64,000 bases of DNA from assembly GCF_003313325.1 (NCBI RefSeq), contig NZ_QMHQ01000003.1, forward strand, positions 478,762 to 542,761, written 5' to 3'. The notes beneath the pieces are model-generated. The model worked only from the letters and a program-made list of their open reading frames with translations. It was not told the DNA's origin and did no database searches. Source of the DNA: Pedobacter namyangjuensis (GTDB taxonomy: Bacteria > Bacteroidota > Bacteroidia > Sphingobacteriales > Sphingobacteriaceae). Below, one piece after another: positions 45,604-54,551 of this stretch; position 1 is the first letter of the stretch; the number at the start of each line of letters is the position of its first letter. The position numbers and the translations under genes were made by a program.

Positions 45604-46365
45604 TTAATTGTGTTTTTTAATACTATTACTTAGAGTTTTATATATTTCTAATAAAGCTGGCTGTTTTACCAACATCGCTTCATGACTTTTTAAGGTTTGT
45701 TCATCATTTCTAACCGCAGGACCAGTTTGTGCATTTTTAGGCGTTGTAGTTAATATTTTATTGGCTGTTTCTTTAATCAGCGGTTTAATTAAATCAAATT
45801 TCAAATCGTTTTCAGCTAATAAATTTGCTGCTAACGCGTATAAATGGTTTGTAAAATTACAGGCAAAAACTGCCGACAAATGCAGAACTTTACGTCGTTC
45901 GCTATCTACTTCCTCTACTTTATCACTCAACTTAATTGCTACCGCCTTAATAAAGGCTAAAGTTTCATAATTATTTGCTTCTACACAAAGTGGAATAATT
46001 CTAAAGTCTAGGGTCTTATCTTTCGAAAAGGTTTGCAGAGGATATAACACCCCGTAGTTTTTAATTTTATTTCCGAAAACATTTAGGTTAACTGACCCTG
46101 CTGTATGCACAATAGCGCCTTTAAAATGTACTAGTCTTGCTAATGTCTCTGCAATGGCATCATCTTTAATTGCAATTACAAGCAAATCTGCATCATTATC
46201 TACTTCATTCAAGCTCTCTATCGCCTGTGCACTAACCTTTATTGCTAAGTTTAAAGCATTGCCGTAATTATTAGACCAAACTTGAGAAACCTCTATATCA
46301 GCATCTAAAAAAGCCAAGGCTAGATGTGTAGCAACGTTTCCCGATCCAACAATAACAACTTTCAT
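45604..46365 (-). CDS. Rossmann-fold DUF2520 protein
   Basis: 253 aa. N-terminal NAD(P)-binding fold VVIVGSGNVATHLALAF, then a helical DUF2520 domain containing VLHLSAVFACNFTNHLYAL. Resembles pyrroline-5-carboxylate reductase-like proteins, but the substrate is unknown. It starts 3 bp after the ccmF stop, so it is probably in the ccmE-ccmF transcript. Confidence 0.88.
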   Translation of the reverse strand: MKVVIVGSGNVATHLALAFLDADIEVSQVWSNNYGNALNLAIKVSAQAIESLNEVDNDADLLVIAIKDDAIAETLARLVHFKGAIVHTAGSVNLNVFGNKIKNYGVLYPLQTFSKDKTLDFRIIPLCVEANNYETLAFIKAVAIKLSDKVEEVDSERRKVLHLSAVFACNFTNHLYALAANLLAENDLKFDLIKPLIKETANKILTTTPKNAQTGPAVRNDEQTLKSHEAMLVKQPALLEIYKTLSNSIKKHN

Positions 46366-46368
46366 ACT

Positions 46369-48840
46369 TTAACGTCCAACTAACTCTTTTTGTCGTCTAA
46401 AAATAGAAATAACGAAACCGATAACCATTACAATAGTTCCTACCCAATACAAATTAATGTAAGGGAACTCAATAGATTTAAACACTACCCAATCCTTAGC
46501 CTGTTGTGGTTTCTCAAAAATCTGGATTTCAAATTTATTTTGCTCCGGAATAATTTTGGTAAATCTAACACGTAACCCCAACTCGTCGTTTTTTCTGGCA
46601 AAATCAAATACATTACTTCCCTTAACCATAAATAAAGGTTCTAACATATAAACCTTACCACTAACGTTAATTTCTAAAGGCAAACTAACTGCTAAATCGC
46701 CAGGCGCCAGGGTTAAATCCTTAACAACTGGTTTACTATTTATTGGTTTAACCGTTAAAATACCGCTACTAGTATGGATTGTATCGCCAACACTTACCAT
46801 CTCCACTCTCGGAGCTTTGTAGTTTTCCTCTTCTGTATGTCCTTCGTGAGGCTCATGCTCTTCTTGCCTTACTGCTGCGCTGGTTATGTGGGTATAAATA
46901 TCAGTTGTTAAATAATGCTTTGTATCTGGAGATGGAATTGCTCCACCCATTTGAGCATTTTCTTGGATTCTTGGATTCAAATCAAAATCCTCTTTAATTT
47001 TACCATCCTCAGCAAAAACCTTAAAGTTCAACTTATAGTAAGTATTTGGCAAAACTGTTGTATCGCTTACATAAGTAACTGTATACCTACCCATTTTTTT
47101 AGGCTCGTTTTTATACAGCATTATATTTTCGCCAGGTTTTTCGCCTTTCTCAAAATCTTTAACCGCAATTTCGTTGGTTGCATTTATAGATATAACTTTA
47201 CTAGTAGCCGCCGCAACTAAAGCGCCGATTAACAAAATAGCAAAACCAATGTGCGCAACTGCAGAGCCAACTAACTTAGTTCCTTTGCCGCTAAAAGCTG
47301 ATGTTAATAACCTGGCATTCGCCAAAACTGAAAATACACAGCTAAAAGTTAAAATAACGTACATTAAGTTGGTGTAAACACCAGTTAACCAAGCAAAGCC
47401 TCCAGTAATTACCATAGCAAAAACTACCGAAGAAACTAAACTGCTATAAAATTTCCGAGGATCAGTTCGTTTGTATTTCAAAAACTGAGAAAAGCCGGAT
47501 ATCAAAGCAATTAATACCGCAAAAGGTGCTTGCCACTTATTATAAAAAGCGATTACATCTTTTCTTGGGGCTATGTTTGTACCAAAGGCAACATTAAATA
47601 CTGGTACTGAAGTAGCAAAAATAATATGTATACAAGAAACCGTTACCACTAGTGCTCCAATAAACATCCAAAACTCTCTCGAATAAGTTTCTTCATCTTT
47701 ATGTGTAATTGGCAACTCTTTCCACCTTGATGCTACGAAATAGACAGCAATAAATAAGAATATTACATTATAGGCAATTAAATGACCAAACATTCCTAAA
47801 TCGGTAAAAGAGTGAACCGAGGTTTCGCCCAAAATACCGCTTCTTGTTAAAAAGGACGCGTATAATACCAACACAAAACTTATCAATATTAAAGCCATTG
47901 CCGTAAAATAAGCATGACCTGTATTTTTATAAACGATGATAACGTGTACGCCACCAATTAAGGTTAACCATGGGATAATGGAAGCATTTTCAACCGGATC
48001 CCAAGCCCAAAAACCACCGAAATTTAATGCTTCGTAAGCCCAGAACGAACCCATAATAATACCTGTTCCTAAAATCATTACGGCGAATAATGCCCAAGGT
48101 AAAACAGGTTTAACCCATTCTTTATATCTTCTTTGCCATAGTGCACTTACACCATACGCGAAAGGTACGATCATACTTGCAAATCCTAAAAACAACGTCG
48201 GCGGGTGTATAACCATCCAATAATTTTGCAGTAATGGATTTAAGCCTTTACCATCTGTAATAAATTTTAAATAGTTTTTGAAATTCTCTGGATCGTTAAA
48301 AACCATAGGTGCAAACACCTTTAAATCCCTCGCTTCTCTTAAAAGAATAAAAGGAGAGCTACCCAAACGATAGCCAAAAATTTCTACACCCAAAAGCATA
48401 GAAGTTAAAAACACCTGAGAAAACGCTACGATAGTCATTACACCATTCTCCCAAGTTTTAGCTTTCCAAATTAAGATAGCTCCCAATAGCGATTGCCAAA
48501 ATGCCCAAAGCCAGAAACTGCCTTCCTGCCCTTCCCAAAATGCCGAAACAATATAATATACAGGTAATGATTTTGAAGAATGCTGATAAACGTAATTATA
48601 TTCGTAGTAGTGGTTTAGAATAAGATAGAATAAGGTTGTTCCTATTCCTATTACACTAATTATGTTCACGAAAAAACCAATTCTACCAAGCTTTGTCCAA
48701 GAGGTATCGCTTTGGTTTCTGCTTTTTACCGCGAAATAATATGAGATTGTAGATAATAAAGACGCTGCAAAAGCTAGCACGATAAAGAACTGGCCAATTT
48801 TACCTGGCAGGAGGTTTTCTCCAATAAACTGAATATCCAT
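46369..48840 (-). CDS. ccmF: Cytochrome c maturation protein CcmF (heme lyase component)
   Basis: 823 aa polytopic membrane protein. The tryptophan-rich heme-handling motif FGGFWAWDPVENASIIPW (about residue 275), HPPTLFLGF with a conserved His nearby, and a large periplasmic region (about 560-790) before the last helix match CcmF/NrfE. It would transfer heme to apocytochrome c. Its start shares one base with the ccmE stop (TAATG), so translation is coupled. Longer than E. coli CcmF (about 650 aa) because of the periplasmic domain. Confidence 0.94.
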   Translation of the reverse strand: MDIQFIGENLLPGKIGQFFIVLAFAASLLSTISYYFAVKSRNQSDTSWTKLGRIGFFVNIISVIGIGTTLFYLILNHYYEYNYVYQHSSKSLPVYYIVSAFWEGQEGSFWLWAFWQSLLGAILIWKAKTWENGVMTIVAFSQVFLTSMLLGVEIFGYRLGSSPFILLREARDLKVFAPMVFNDPENFKNYLKFITDGKGLNPLLQNYWMVIHPPTLFLGFASMIVPFAYGVSALWQRRYKEWVKPVLPWALFAVMILGTGIIMGSFWAYEALNFGGFWAWDPVENASIIPWLTLIGGVHVIIVYKNTGHAYFTAMALILISFVLVLYASFLTRSGILGETSVHSFTDLGMFGHLIAYNVIFLFIAVYFVASRWKELPITHKDEETYSREFWMFIGALVVTVSCIHIIFATSVPVFNVAFGTNIAPRKDVIAFYNKWQAPFAVLIALISGFSQFLKYKRTDPRKFYSSLVSSVVFAMVITGGFAWLTGVYTNLMYVILTFSCVFSVLANARLLTSAFSGKGTKLVGSAVAHIGFAILLIGALVAAATSKVISINATNEIAVKDFEKGEKPGENIMLYKNEPKKMGRYTVTYVSDTTVLPNTYYKLNFKVFAEDGKIKEDFDLNPRIQENAQMGGAIPSPDTKHYLTTDIYTHITSAAVRQEEHEPHEGHTEEENYKAPRVEMVSVGDTIHTSSGILTVKPINSKPVVKDLTLAPGDLAVSLPLEINVSGKVYMLEPLFMVKGSNVFDFARKNDELGLRVRFTKIIPEQNKFEIQIFEKPQQAKDWVVFKSIEFPYINLYWVGTIVMVIGFVISIFRRQKELVGR

Positions 48841-49256
48841 TAAGACTTGTTAACTTGTGTTACAGTGCCATCTTGGTTAACTTCAACCATATTGTCATTG
48901 TATTTAGACGGGCATTTCATTAATATTTTAGATGCATAAAAGGTGTCGTTTTTCATTTCGCCAATTAGCACTAATTTTTCTGAACGTTCAAAATCTTGGG
49001 GTTTTGTACCGTTAAGCACCACCTTTTTAACTAAACCTTTTTCATCTTTCATGTGGAAAGCGAAATGATTAGGATCTTTAACCGCATCGTAATAGGTACC
49101 TTTACTTTTTTCCCAATTACCAATTACATGTTCTTCCCTATTAGAAGTTGCTGCCTCGGCAAAGTTAGAATAGCTCTGCGTGTCTGCATTTAAGCTAACT
49201 AAGAAGCCAATGCAAAGAGCAATGGTAATTAGACCAATAATTGCGCTTTTTCTCAT
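48840..49256 (-). CDS. ccmE: CcmE-type heme chaperone with CxxxY heme-binding motif
   Basis: 138 aa: one N-terminal membrane helix, then a CcmE-like beta-barrel domain. The family's usual His of HxxxY is replaced by Cys in MKCPSKYND (C115, Y119), the variant known from archaea and some bacteria that use a CcmE without CcmH. It carries heme from CcmC to CcmF on the periplasmic side. TATCTTTG 26 nt upstream (49283-49290) is its promoter element. Confidence 0.92.
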   Translation of the reverse strand: MRKSAIIGLITIALCIGFLVSLNADTQSYSNFAEAATSNREEHVIGNWEKSKGTYYDAVKDPNHFAFHMKDEKGLVKKVVLNGTKPQDFERSEKLVLIGEMKNDTFYASKILMKCPSKYNDNMVEVNQDGTVTQVNKS

Positions 49257-49416
49257 GTTGGTTAAATTAAAAATCTACCCAACAAAGATAATTAAACAAT
49301 ATTACGCGAAAAAATTGCGTGGCTTTCTAATGTATATCGTGACAATATATTGATAGTTCGACACGTAAAAAACAAGTTGTTTTTAATGATTCTATATAAA
49401 GAAAAGAAAAAGAGAC

Positions 49417-50052
49417 TTATTTGTATTTTTCTTGGATAAGCTCTGGAAATGCCTTACGTAGTTTTTGAACTTTTGGTCCGCAAACGTTAACAATATAACT
49501 GTTATTAGGATTTAGGCGATAATAGTTTTGATGATATTTTTCTGCCGGATAAAAGGTTGCAATTGGCTTAACCTCGGTAACTACCAAACCCGCCAAACTT
49601 TTACTATTTAATCTTTTTATAACGGTTTCTATTTGTTTCTTTTCTGCGTCATCACTATAGAAAGCCATAGAACGGTAACTTGTTCCTACATCAGGTCCTT
49701 GCCTATTTAATTGAGTTGGATCATGCATTACAAAAAAAGCTTCCAATAATTGCGCAAAGCTGATAACCGATGGATCATAAATTACTTGTACTGCTTCGGC
49801 ATGACCAGTTTCATCGGTATTTACCTGCTCGTAAGTTGGATTTTTAGTAGTTCCGCCAGTGTAGCCACTAGTTGCTTTTACAACTCCCTTAAGTTGCGAA
49901 AAACCTTCTTGAATTCCCCAGAAACATCCCGCAGCAAAAACAGCAACTTTTTGTTTTGGTCCTGGTGTGGGTAAATCTGCTTTGGTTTTTTCGTTGCTGC
50001 TGCAAGATGTTGCAATGGTTAAGCTTAGTAATAGAATTAAGATCCTTTTCAT
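49417..50052 (-). CDS. msrA: Peptide-methionine (S)-S-oxide reductase, lipoprotein form
   Basis: 211 aa from the ATG at 50052. Signal peptide with lipobox IATSC, so probably periplasmic and lipid-anchored. Catalytic GCFWG (AAGCFWGIQEGFSQLKGV), TSGYTGG and the YHQNYY block define MsrA, which repairs oxidised methionine. Located between ccmE and glutamate dehydrogenase without an obvious functional link. Confidence 0.95.
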   Translation of the reverse strand: MKRILILLLSLTIATSCSSNEKTKADLPTPGPKQKVAVFAAGCFWGIQEGFSQLKGVVKATSGYTGGTTKNPTYEQVNTDETGHAEAVQVIYDPSVISFAQLLEAFFVMHDPTQLNRQGPDVGTSYRSMAFYSDDAEKKQIETVIKRLNSKSLAGLVVTEVKPIATFYPAEKYHQNYYRLNPNNSYIVNVCGPKVQKLRKAFPELIQEKYK

Positions 50053-50285
50053 GATTGACAAGTTTAATACAATATACGAGGAAATAGCAGTTTTGTTTTT
50101 GCAGGTTTGTCATTACAGTACAATTTTAATTTTTTAGCGCCTTGCACAGCCGATGACTTAAAACCTGATTGCAATGGAAATCTTTTTTGTAGCGGTGCCT
50201 AATCAAGCTAGGCATAAACATTAACAAAAAAATTGAAATGAAAAGCAGGACTGCCCCTAAAAAAGTGAAGCTGAATTTGCTTTGC

Positions 50286-50317
50286 AAAAAAAATCCTCGC
50301 CAAATAAATGACGAGGA
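50286..50317 (-). terminator. Terminator of the glutamate dehydrogenase gene
   Basis: On the minus strand TCCTCG and CGAGGA form a stem with a 12-nt loop, followed by eight T. It lies 23 nt past the stop at 50340. Confidence 0.85.
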
Positions 50318-50339
50318 CTGTATAATGTGTTGCAACCTA

Positions 50340-51758
50340 TTATGGCCAGATACCTAAGTTCATGTAAGAAATTGCAATTTTGTCAATCGAATTTACAAAC
50401 GCTGCTGTTCTTAATGTTTTCACCTCTGGTTTGTTTTTTAGGGTTTCTCTAATTTCACGGTAAGAGTGAATCATCGTATCTTCTAAACCAGAGTTTACCA
50501 ATTCCATTTCTGACGCACCTTTAACAATCATTAAGCGATTTTCGTCAGGAATAGTTTTGCCAGTTAAGCTTTCTAAAGTATTAATTAAGTTTGCATTTGA
50601 GTTTTCTGCATAACGTTTTTCCATGCGGCCAAACGCAACGTGCGAAAGATTTTTTAACCATTCGAAATAAGATACTGTTACACCACCAGCATTACAGTAC
50701 ATATCAGGAATGATGATACCGCCCATTTCTGTAAAAATTTCTTCAGCCTCTGGCGTACATGGACCATTTGCACCTTCAGCAATAATTTTTGCTTTAATGT
50801 TACGGATGTTAGCGCCTGTAATTTGATTTTCTAAAGCTGCAGGAACTAGGATATCACATTCCTGCTCTAACCCTTCCAAAGAGTTTTTGAAATCTGTAGC
50901 ACCTGGGAAGCCTAAAATTGAACCTGTATTTTTACGGTGAGCAAAAACCTCATCGATATTTAAACCACTTGCTTTGTAGATAGCACCTTCGTACTCGCAA
51001 ACACCAACTATGGTTGCTCCAAATTCTGCTAAGAACTTAGCAGAGTGATAACCTACGTTACCTAAACCCTGAACGATAACTTTTTTATCACCCAAACCAG
51101 CTGTTAAACCTAAAGCGGCCATATCATCGGCAAAGCTTACACACTCGCGAACGGCGAAAGCCACACCACGACCAGTTGCTTCTTTTCTACCACGAATACC
51201 GTGTAGAGCGATGGGTTTACCAGTTACGCAGCCTAAAGCATCTAAAGAACCAGGGTTCATTGCCATGTAAGTATCAGCAATCCAACTCATTTCTCTTTCG
51301 CCCGATCCGTAATCTGGAGCAGGTACGTCTATACCAGGACCAATAAAATTCTTTTTGATTAATTCTGTTGTATAACGACGAGTTATTGTTTCTAACTCGG
51401 CAACTGTATAATTTTTTGGGTTAATGCAAATACCGCCTTTTGCACCACCAAATGGAACGTTTACAATGGCACATTTGTAAGTCATTAATGCGGCAAGCGC
51501 CATAACTTCATCTTCATTTACCATTTCGCTATAGCGAATACCACCTTTAGTAGGGCTCATGTGGTGAGAGTGTTCTACACGCCATGCATCAATTACTTCG
51601 AAACCGTTTCCTCTACGAATTGGAAATTGGAAACGATACACACTGTTACATGCTTTTATTTGAGCCAATAAACCTTCTGGATGCGAGGTGAATTTTGCGG
51701 CACTATCAAAGTTATTACAGACATCTGTAAAAAAACTTGTTTCTGCTGTATTAGCCAT
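50340..51758 (-). CDS. gdhA: Glu/Leu/Phe/Val dehydrogenase (glutamate dehydrogenase)
   Basis: 472 aa. PFGGAKGGI with the substrate Lys, [20 protein letters not shown], the NAD(P)-binding [15 protein letters not shown] fold, and [15 protein letters not shown] are typical of hexameric glutamate dehydrogenases. Interconverts glutamate and 2-oxoglutarate plus ammonium. Its promoter contains a 17-bp inverted repeat between the -33 and -7 elements, suggesting repressor control. Cofactor preference cannot be read with certainty. Confidence 0.96.
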   Translation of the reverse strand: MANTAETSFFTDVCNNFDSAAKFTSHPEGLLAQIKACNSVYRFQFPIRRGNGFEVIDAWRVEHSHHMSPTKGGIRYSEMVNEDEVMALAALMTYKCAIVNVPFGGAKGGICINPKNYTVAELETITRRYTTELIKKNFIGPGIDVPAPDYGSGEREMSWIADTYMAMNPGSLDALGCVTGKPIALHGIRGRKEATGRGVAFAVRECVSFADDMAALGLTAGLGDKKVIVQGLGNVGYHSAKFLAEFGATIVGVCEYEGAIYKASGLNIDEVFAHRKNTGSILGFPGATDFKNSLEGLEQECDILVPAALENQITGANIRNIKAKIIAEGANGPCTPEAEEIFTEMGGIIIPDMYCNAGGVTVSYFEWLKNLSHVAFGRMEKRYAENSNANLINTLESLTGKTIPDENRLMIVKGASEMELVNSGLEDTMIHSYREIRETLKNKPEVKTLRTAAFVNSIDKIAISYMNLGIWP

Positions 51759-51799
51759 TACTTATTGTTTTATAAATTGGGTTTTTTCTTTGTACGCTG

Positions 51800-51831
51800 C
51801 AAAATTGCATTAAATTAATGCATTTATGCAA
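51800..51831 (-). promoter_or_regulatory. Promoter and operator-like repeat of gdhA
   Basis: Minus strand: TTG (51829-51831), 21 bp, CAATTTTG (51800-51807). In the spacer lies TGCATTAA-A-TTAATGCA (51806-51822), overlapping TGCAT-TT-ATGCA (51819-51830), so three TGCA half sites cover the promoter. Confidence 0.6.
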
Positions 51832-51903
51832 GTATAAATTTGCTTAGTGTAAGATAAACACACTGCCGAAATCATCAAAAGATTAGGGCTATGCCGTTTA
51901 AAA

Positions 51904-52125
51904 TTAGTTTTTGATGTTAGATTTTTTTTCTAACATTTTTATTCTTTTGTCTATTGCGAACAGATATACCAGCAAACCAATTAAAATTATTAGCACTACG
52001 GCCACTACAACGTATATTTTACCATTGTTATGGATGCTTTGCATAACTGATGCTTCTTGAGTTTGCGCAAATAATTGGCTAACAAACAGTAACATTAAAA
52101 ATGTGCTTGATAATTTCTTAATCAT
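51904..52125 (-). CDS. ccmD: CcmD-family small membrane protein
   Basis: 73 aa: an N-terminal hydrophobic leader (ends LFAQ), a second transmembrane helix YVVVAVVLIILIGLLVYLF, and a short charged tail (DKRIKMLEKK). This is the CcmD pattern in Bacteroidetes; CcmD helps release heme-loaded CcmE. It overlaps the ccmC end by 8 bp, supporting the assignment, since sequence conservation is low in such small proteins. Confidence 0.8.
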   Translation of the reverse strand: MIKKLSSTFLMLLFVSQLFAQTQEASVMQSIHNNGKIYVVVAVVLIILIGLLVYLFAIDKRIKMLEKKSNIKN

Positions 52126-53149
52126 GATTTAAATTATTTTGTTCTAACACCCTAACTCTTACCAACAGCGTGTAAATCCAATATCCAATTAATATCCAAC
52201 CTAAAACAGCTGGGTAAAAAACCATACGCATATGGCTGTCTAAATCGTAAGCGTTAAAACCAGGGTTACCACCGTTGCCGGGATGTAGGGAGTCTGACAA
52301 TCGAGGTAGTACGAAGAGCAATACCACCATCATTGGGAAAGCGAAAATATTATAAATGGCGGCTATTTTAGCTCGCTTTTGCTCCTCATCTATCGCATTG
52401 CGAAGAATTAAATAAGCGAAATAAAGCAAAAGTGAAATGGCTGCAAAGTTCTGTTTCACATCGAAACTCCAAAATGCACCCCAGGTAAATTTAGCCCAAA
52501 CAGCTCCAGTTACAATGCCAAGCGTACCAAATATTACCCCAATATTTACACTTTCGACGGCTTTTATATCATCTAGGGCGCTACTTGTTAGTAAGGACTT
52601 TATGCTAAAGAAAACCGAAATCGAAAACAACACAATCATACCGAACCACATTGGCACGTGAAAATAAAGATTGCGAGAAGTTTCGTAAAGGTTATGTTGG
52701 TAAGGAAATCCGAAATAATCTGCTTTTATATTTTGGTTTGGCAAGGCATCTTTACGCAGTCCATAAATCTTGTTAACCATAGCATTATCTACTATAATGG
52801 CTTCGGTTAAAACAATTAAACCATCTTTCTCACCCGTACCAATTAAATGTAAAGTATTGCTGCCAAATGCCTCTGGAAGAACAAAAACAGCTTTCGCTTC
52901 GCTTGCGTTTACAACAATTATAGAATCTGCTTTTAATAGTTGCTTGTGATCCTGCAGATAAAACGCTAGGTTTTGTTCTTGATTAAATCTGGTGTTATAA
53001 CCATTTACATCTACAGTTAGCTTTTGATTTGGATTTAGTTTACCGTGATTAATTGATTCAACTCCGGGTTTTAGTGGAAAATACAATCCGGCAATTGCCG
53101 AATAAACTACCAATAATGCGCATAAAATTTTCCACCAAGATTTAGCCAT
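52118..53149 (-). CDS. ccmC: Heme-handling protein CcmC with periplasmic insertion
   Basis: 343 aa from the ATG at 53149. The C-terminal part (about 170-335) has the CcmC/CcsA-like helices with WGAFWSFDVKQN, the tryptophan-rich heme motif (Asp present). Between the first helix (about 7-27) and the second lies about 140 extra residues, predicted periplasmic, that E. coli CcmC (245 aa) lacks. It loads heme onto CcmE. FNR-like box and promoter precede it. Confidence 0.9.
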   Translation of the reverse strand: MAKSWWKILCALLVVYSAIAGLYFPLKPGVESINHGKLNPNQKLTVDVNGYNTRFNQEQNLAFYLQDHKQLLKADSIIVVNASEAKAVFVLPEAFGSNTLHLIGTGEKDGLIVLTEAIIVDNAMVNKIYGLRKDALPNQNIKADYFGFPYQHNLYETSRNLYFHVPMWFGMIVLFSISVFFSIKSLLTSSALDDIKAVESVNIGVIFGTLGIVTGAVWAKFTWGAFWSFDVKQNFAAISLLLYFAYLILRNAIDEEQKRAKIAAIYNIFAFPMMVVLLFVLPRLSDSLHPGNGGNPGFNAYDLDSHMRMVFYPAVLGWILIGYWIYTLLVRVRVLEQNNLNHD

Positions 53150-53160
53150 GTTTTGTATTA

Positions 53161-53184
53161 CCTGATTTTTATCAGGCAAAGGTA
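53161..53184 (-). promoter_or_regulatory. ccmC promoter with FNR-like box at the start site
   Basis: On the minus strand TACCTTTG (53177-53184) is followed immediately by the perfect inverted repeat CCTGAT-AAAA-ATCAGG (53161-53176). The core TGAT-N4-ATCA is that of FNR/CRP-family operators. Its position at +1 would make the regulator a repressor, or the RNA would begin with a hairpin. Confidence 0.55.
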
Positions 53185-53285
53185 ACAATCTATTTTTGTC
53201 TTAAATAATTAATCGGCAAAGTAAAAATGGCTAAATGAAAGAAATAAGGTTTAAATGACAAATTAATAATTGAGCTGCTTAGAAT

Positions 53286-53813
53286 TTAATTTGTTGCTTT
53301 ACGTAGCAATTTATCGAACTCTATTTCTGCTAACGCAGCTCCTAATTGTTTATTGGTAATGGTTATAGCGTAAGCTCTCGCTAAAGCCGAAGGTTTAACT
53401 ACTTCCAGATCCACCAAGTATTTATCGTTCTCGAAAGATAGTGCCTTACCCTCTACCTTTTTATACTTTTCGGTAAGGAGCAATTCTCCAAAACTTTTAA
53501 AATCATCTATGTTAAACACTACATATTTAACTCGGTAGTTATAAACACGTTTAGTTTTATCACTTTTATAGGTTTTAAAATCAAAAAATGCATATTTAGA
53601 ACGATCTATTGGTCTGTAAGTACGAGAAGTATCGTTGCCTCCGGAGGTGACATCCCTTCTAAAATAATCGAAGCCTTTATTTTCTAAAAAAGCCTCCAAC
53701 TTTTCTATCGACGGTTGAGTAAATGTGCTAGTTAGTTCTGCGAAAGTTAGTTTTTGCGCATTTGCCGAAGTGATGGCAAACAAAAGAATTATAAATATTG
53801 CTGCCTTTTTCAT
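53286..53813 (-). CDS. Secreted protein of unknown function within the ccm cluster
   Basis: 175 aa from ATG 53813; a start at 53828 would overlap ccmB by 13 bp. Signal peptide ends TSANAQ; the mature protein is mixed alpha/beta with many Lys/Tyr/Phe (KTKRVYNYRVKYVVF) and no cysteine, so no heme ligand of CxxCH type. Family not recognised. It lies 2 bp after the ccmB stop and 136 bp before ccmC in the same direction, so a link with cytochrome c maturation is possible but unproven. Confidence 0.7.
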   Translation of the reverse strand: MKKAAIFIILLFAITSANAQKLTFAELTSTFTQPSIEKLEAFLENKGFDYFRRDVTSGGNDTSRTYRPIDRSKYAFFDFKTYKSDKTKRVYNYRVKYVVFNIDDFKSFGELLLTEKYKKVEGKALSFENDKYLVDLEVVKPSALARAYAITITNKQLGAALAEIEFDKLLRKATN

Positions 53814-53815
53814 TT

Positions 53816-54478
53816 TTAATCTCTCCATAAATAAGGGAATAGTAACAACGAAACAGCCATAACCATTACATTAATTAATGCCAAAAGACCAACGTCATCT
53901 AAACTTACGCTCCTATCCAAACCATCTATGGCATTTTTCGCTAATTTAATTAGTACTATTAGCACCGGTATAATAATTGGGAAACTTAAAATGGCCATTA
54001 ACATGCCACCGTTGCCCGCTTTAGATGCAATTGCCGACACCATGGTAAATATTGTTGCAAAGCTTAAACTGCCCATAATAGTTGCTACTAAATACATCAG
54101 CACGTCTGCTTCTTTCGGAAAATCGAACACCATACTATAGAACATTAATGCAACAAGCGTTAGGCCAATCATTAACAAACTGTTGTATATTGTTTTTGCG
54201 ATTATTAGCGAGATTGGGCTTACCAAGGTGTAGATGTATAAATGCCTGCCTTTACTTTCCTGAAGAAAACTTTTTGCCACAGCATTTATAGAAGCAAATA
54301 ACATGATGATCCAAAATAATGCATTCCAAGTTAGTTTTTCGATACTAACAAATGACAGAAAACATACAAAAACAGTTGAAACAACGTAAAGCAATACACC
54401 ATTTAAAGCGTATTTAGAACGCCATTCCAATAGCATTTCTTTTCTTATAAGTTCTTTAATTTGAGTAGCAAACTGCAT
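53816..54478 (-). CDS. ccmB: Heme exporter permease CcmB
   Basis: 220 aa from the ATG at 54478, the usual CcmB size. Six hydrophobic helices; family blocks LLEWRSKYALNGVLLYVVST, NAVAKSFLQESKGRHLYIYTLVSP and a Gly-rich AGNGGMLMAILSFPIIIPVLI. Works with the ATPase CcmA to release holo-CcmE. No ccmA is found in this window. TATCTTTG lies 6 nt before the ATG. Confidence 0.94.
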   Translation of the reverse strand: MQFATQIKELIRKEMLLEWRSKYALNGVLLYVVSTVFVCFLSFVSIEKLTWNALFWIIMLFASINAVAKSFLQESKGRHLYIYTLVSPISLIIAKTIYNSLLMIGLTLVALMFYSMVFDFPKEADVLMYLVATIMGSLSFATIFTMVSAIASKAGNGGMLMAILSFPIIIPVLIVLIKLAKNAIDGLDRSVSLDDVGLLALINVMVMAVSLLLFPYLWRD

Positions 54479-54484
54479 TGGGAG

Positions 54485-54492
54485 CAAAGATA
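54485..54492 (-). promoter_or_regulatory. TAnnTTTG element 6 nt from the ccmB start codon
   Basis: TATCTTTG, then CTCCCA, then ATG. The same element and distance as for cmk and the DEAD-box helicase gene. Confidence 0.55.
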
Positions 54493-54506
54493 GTTTTATT
54501 GCTAAA

Positions 54507-54537
54507 TTGTTGTACTGAAAATTGTTGTATTGTTGTA
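54507..54537. repeat. Triple direct repeat in the ccmB/ogt divergent spacer
   Basis: TTGTTGTA occurs at 54507, 54522 and 54530, with TTGTA again at 54541. It may be an operator or just low-complexity sequence. Confidence 0.4.
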
Positions 54538-54551
54538 ATATTGTATTTGAG

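Noticed and set aside
50126..50335. Minus-strand open frame of 69 codons after glutamate dehydrogenase
   Set aside because: It starts at a TTG and contains the gdhA terminator hairpin; hydrophobic stretch is from AT-rich sequence.
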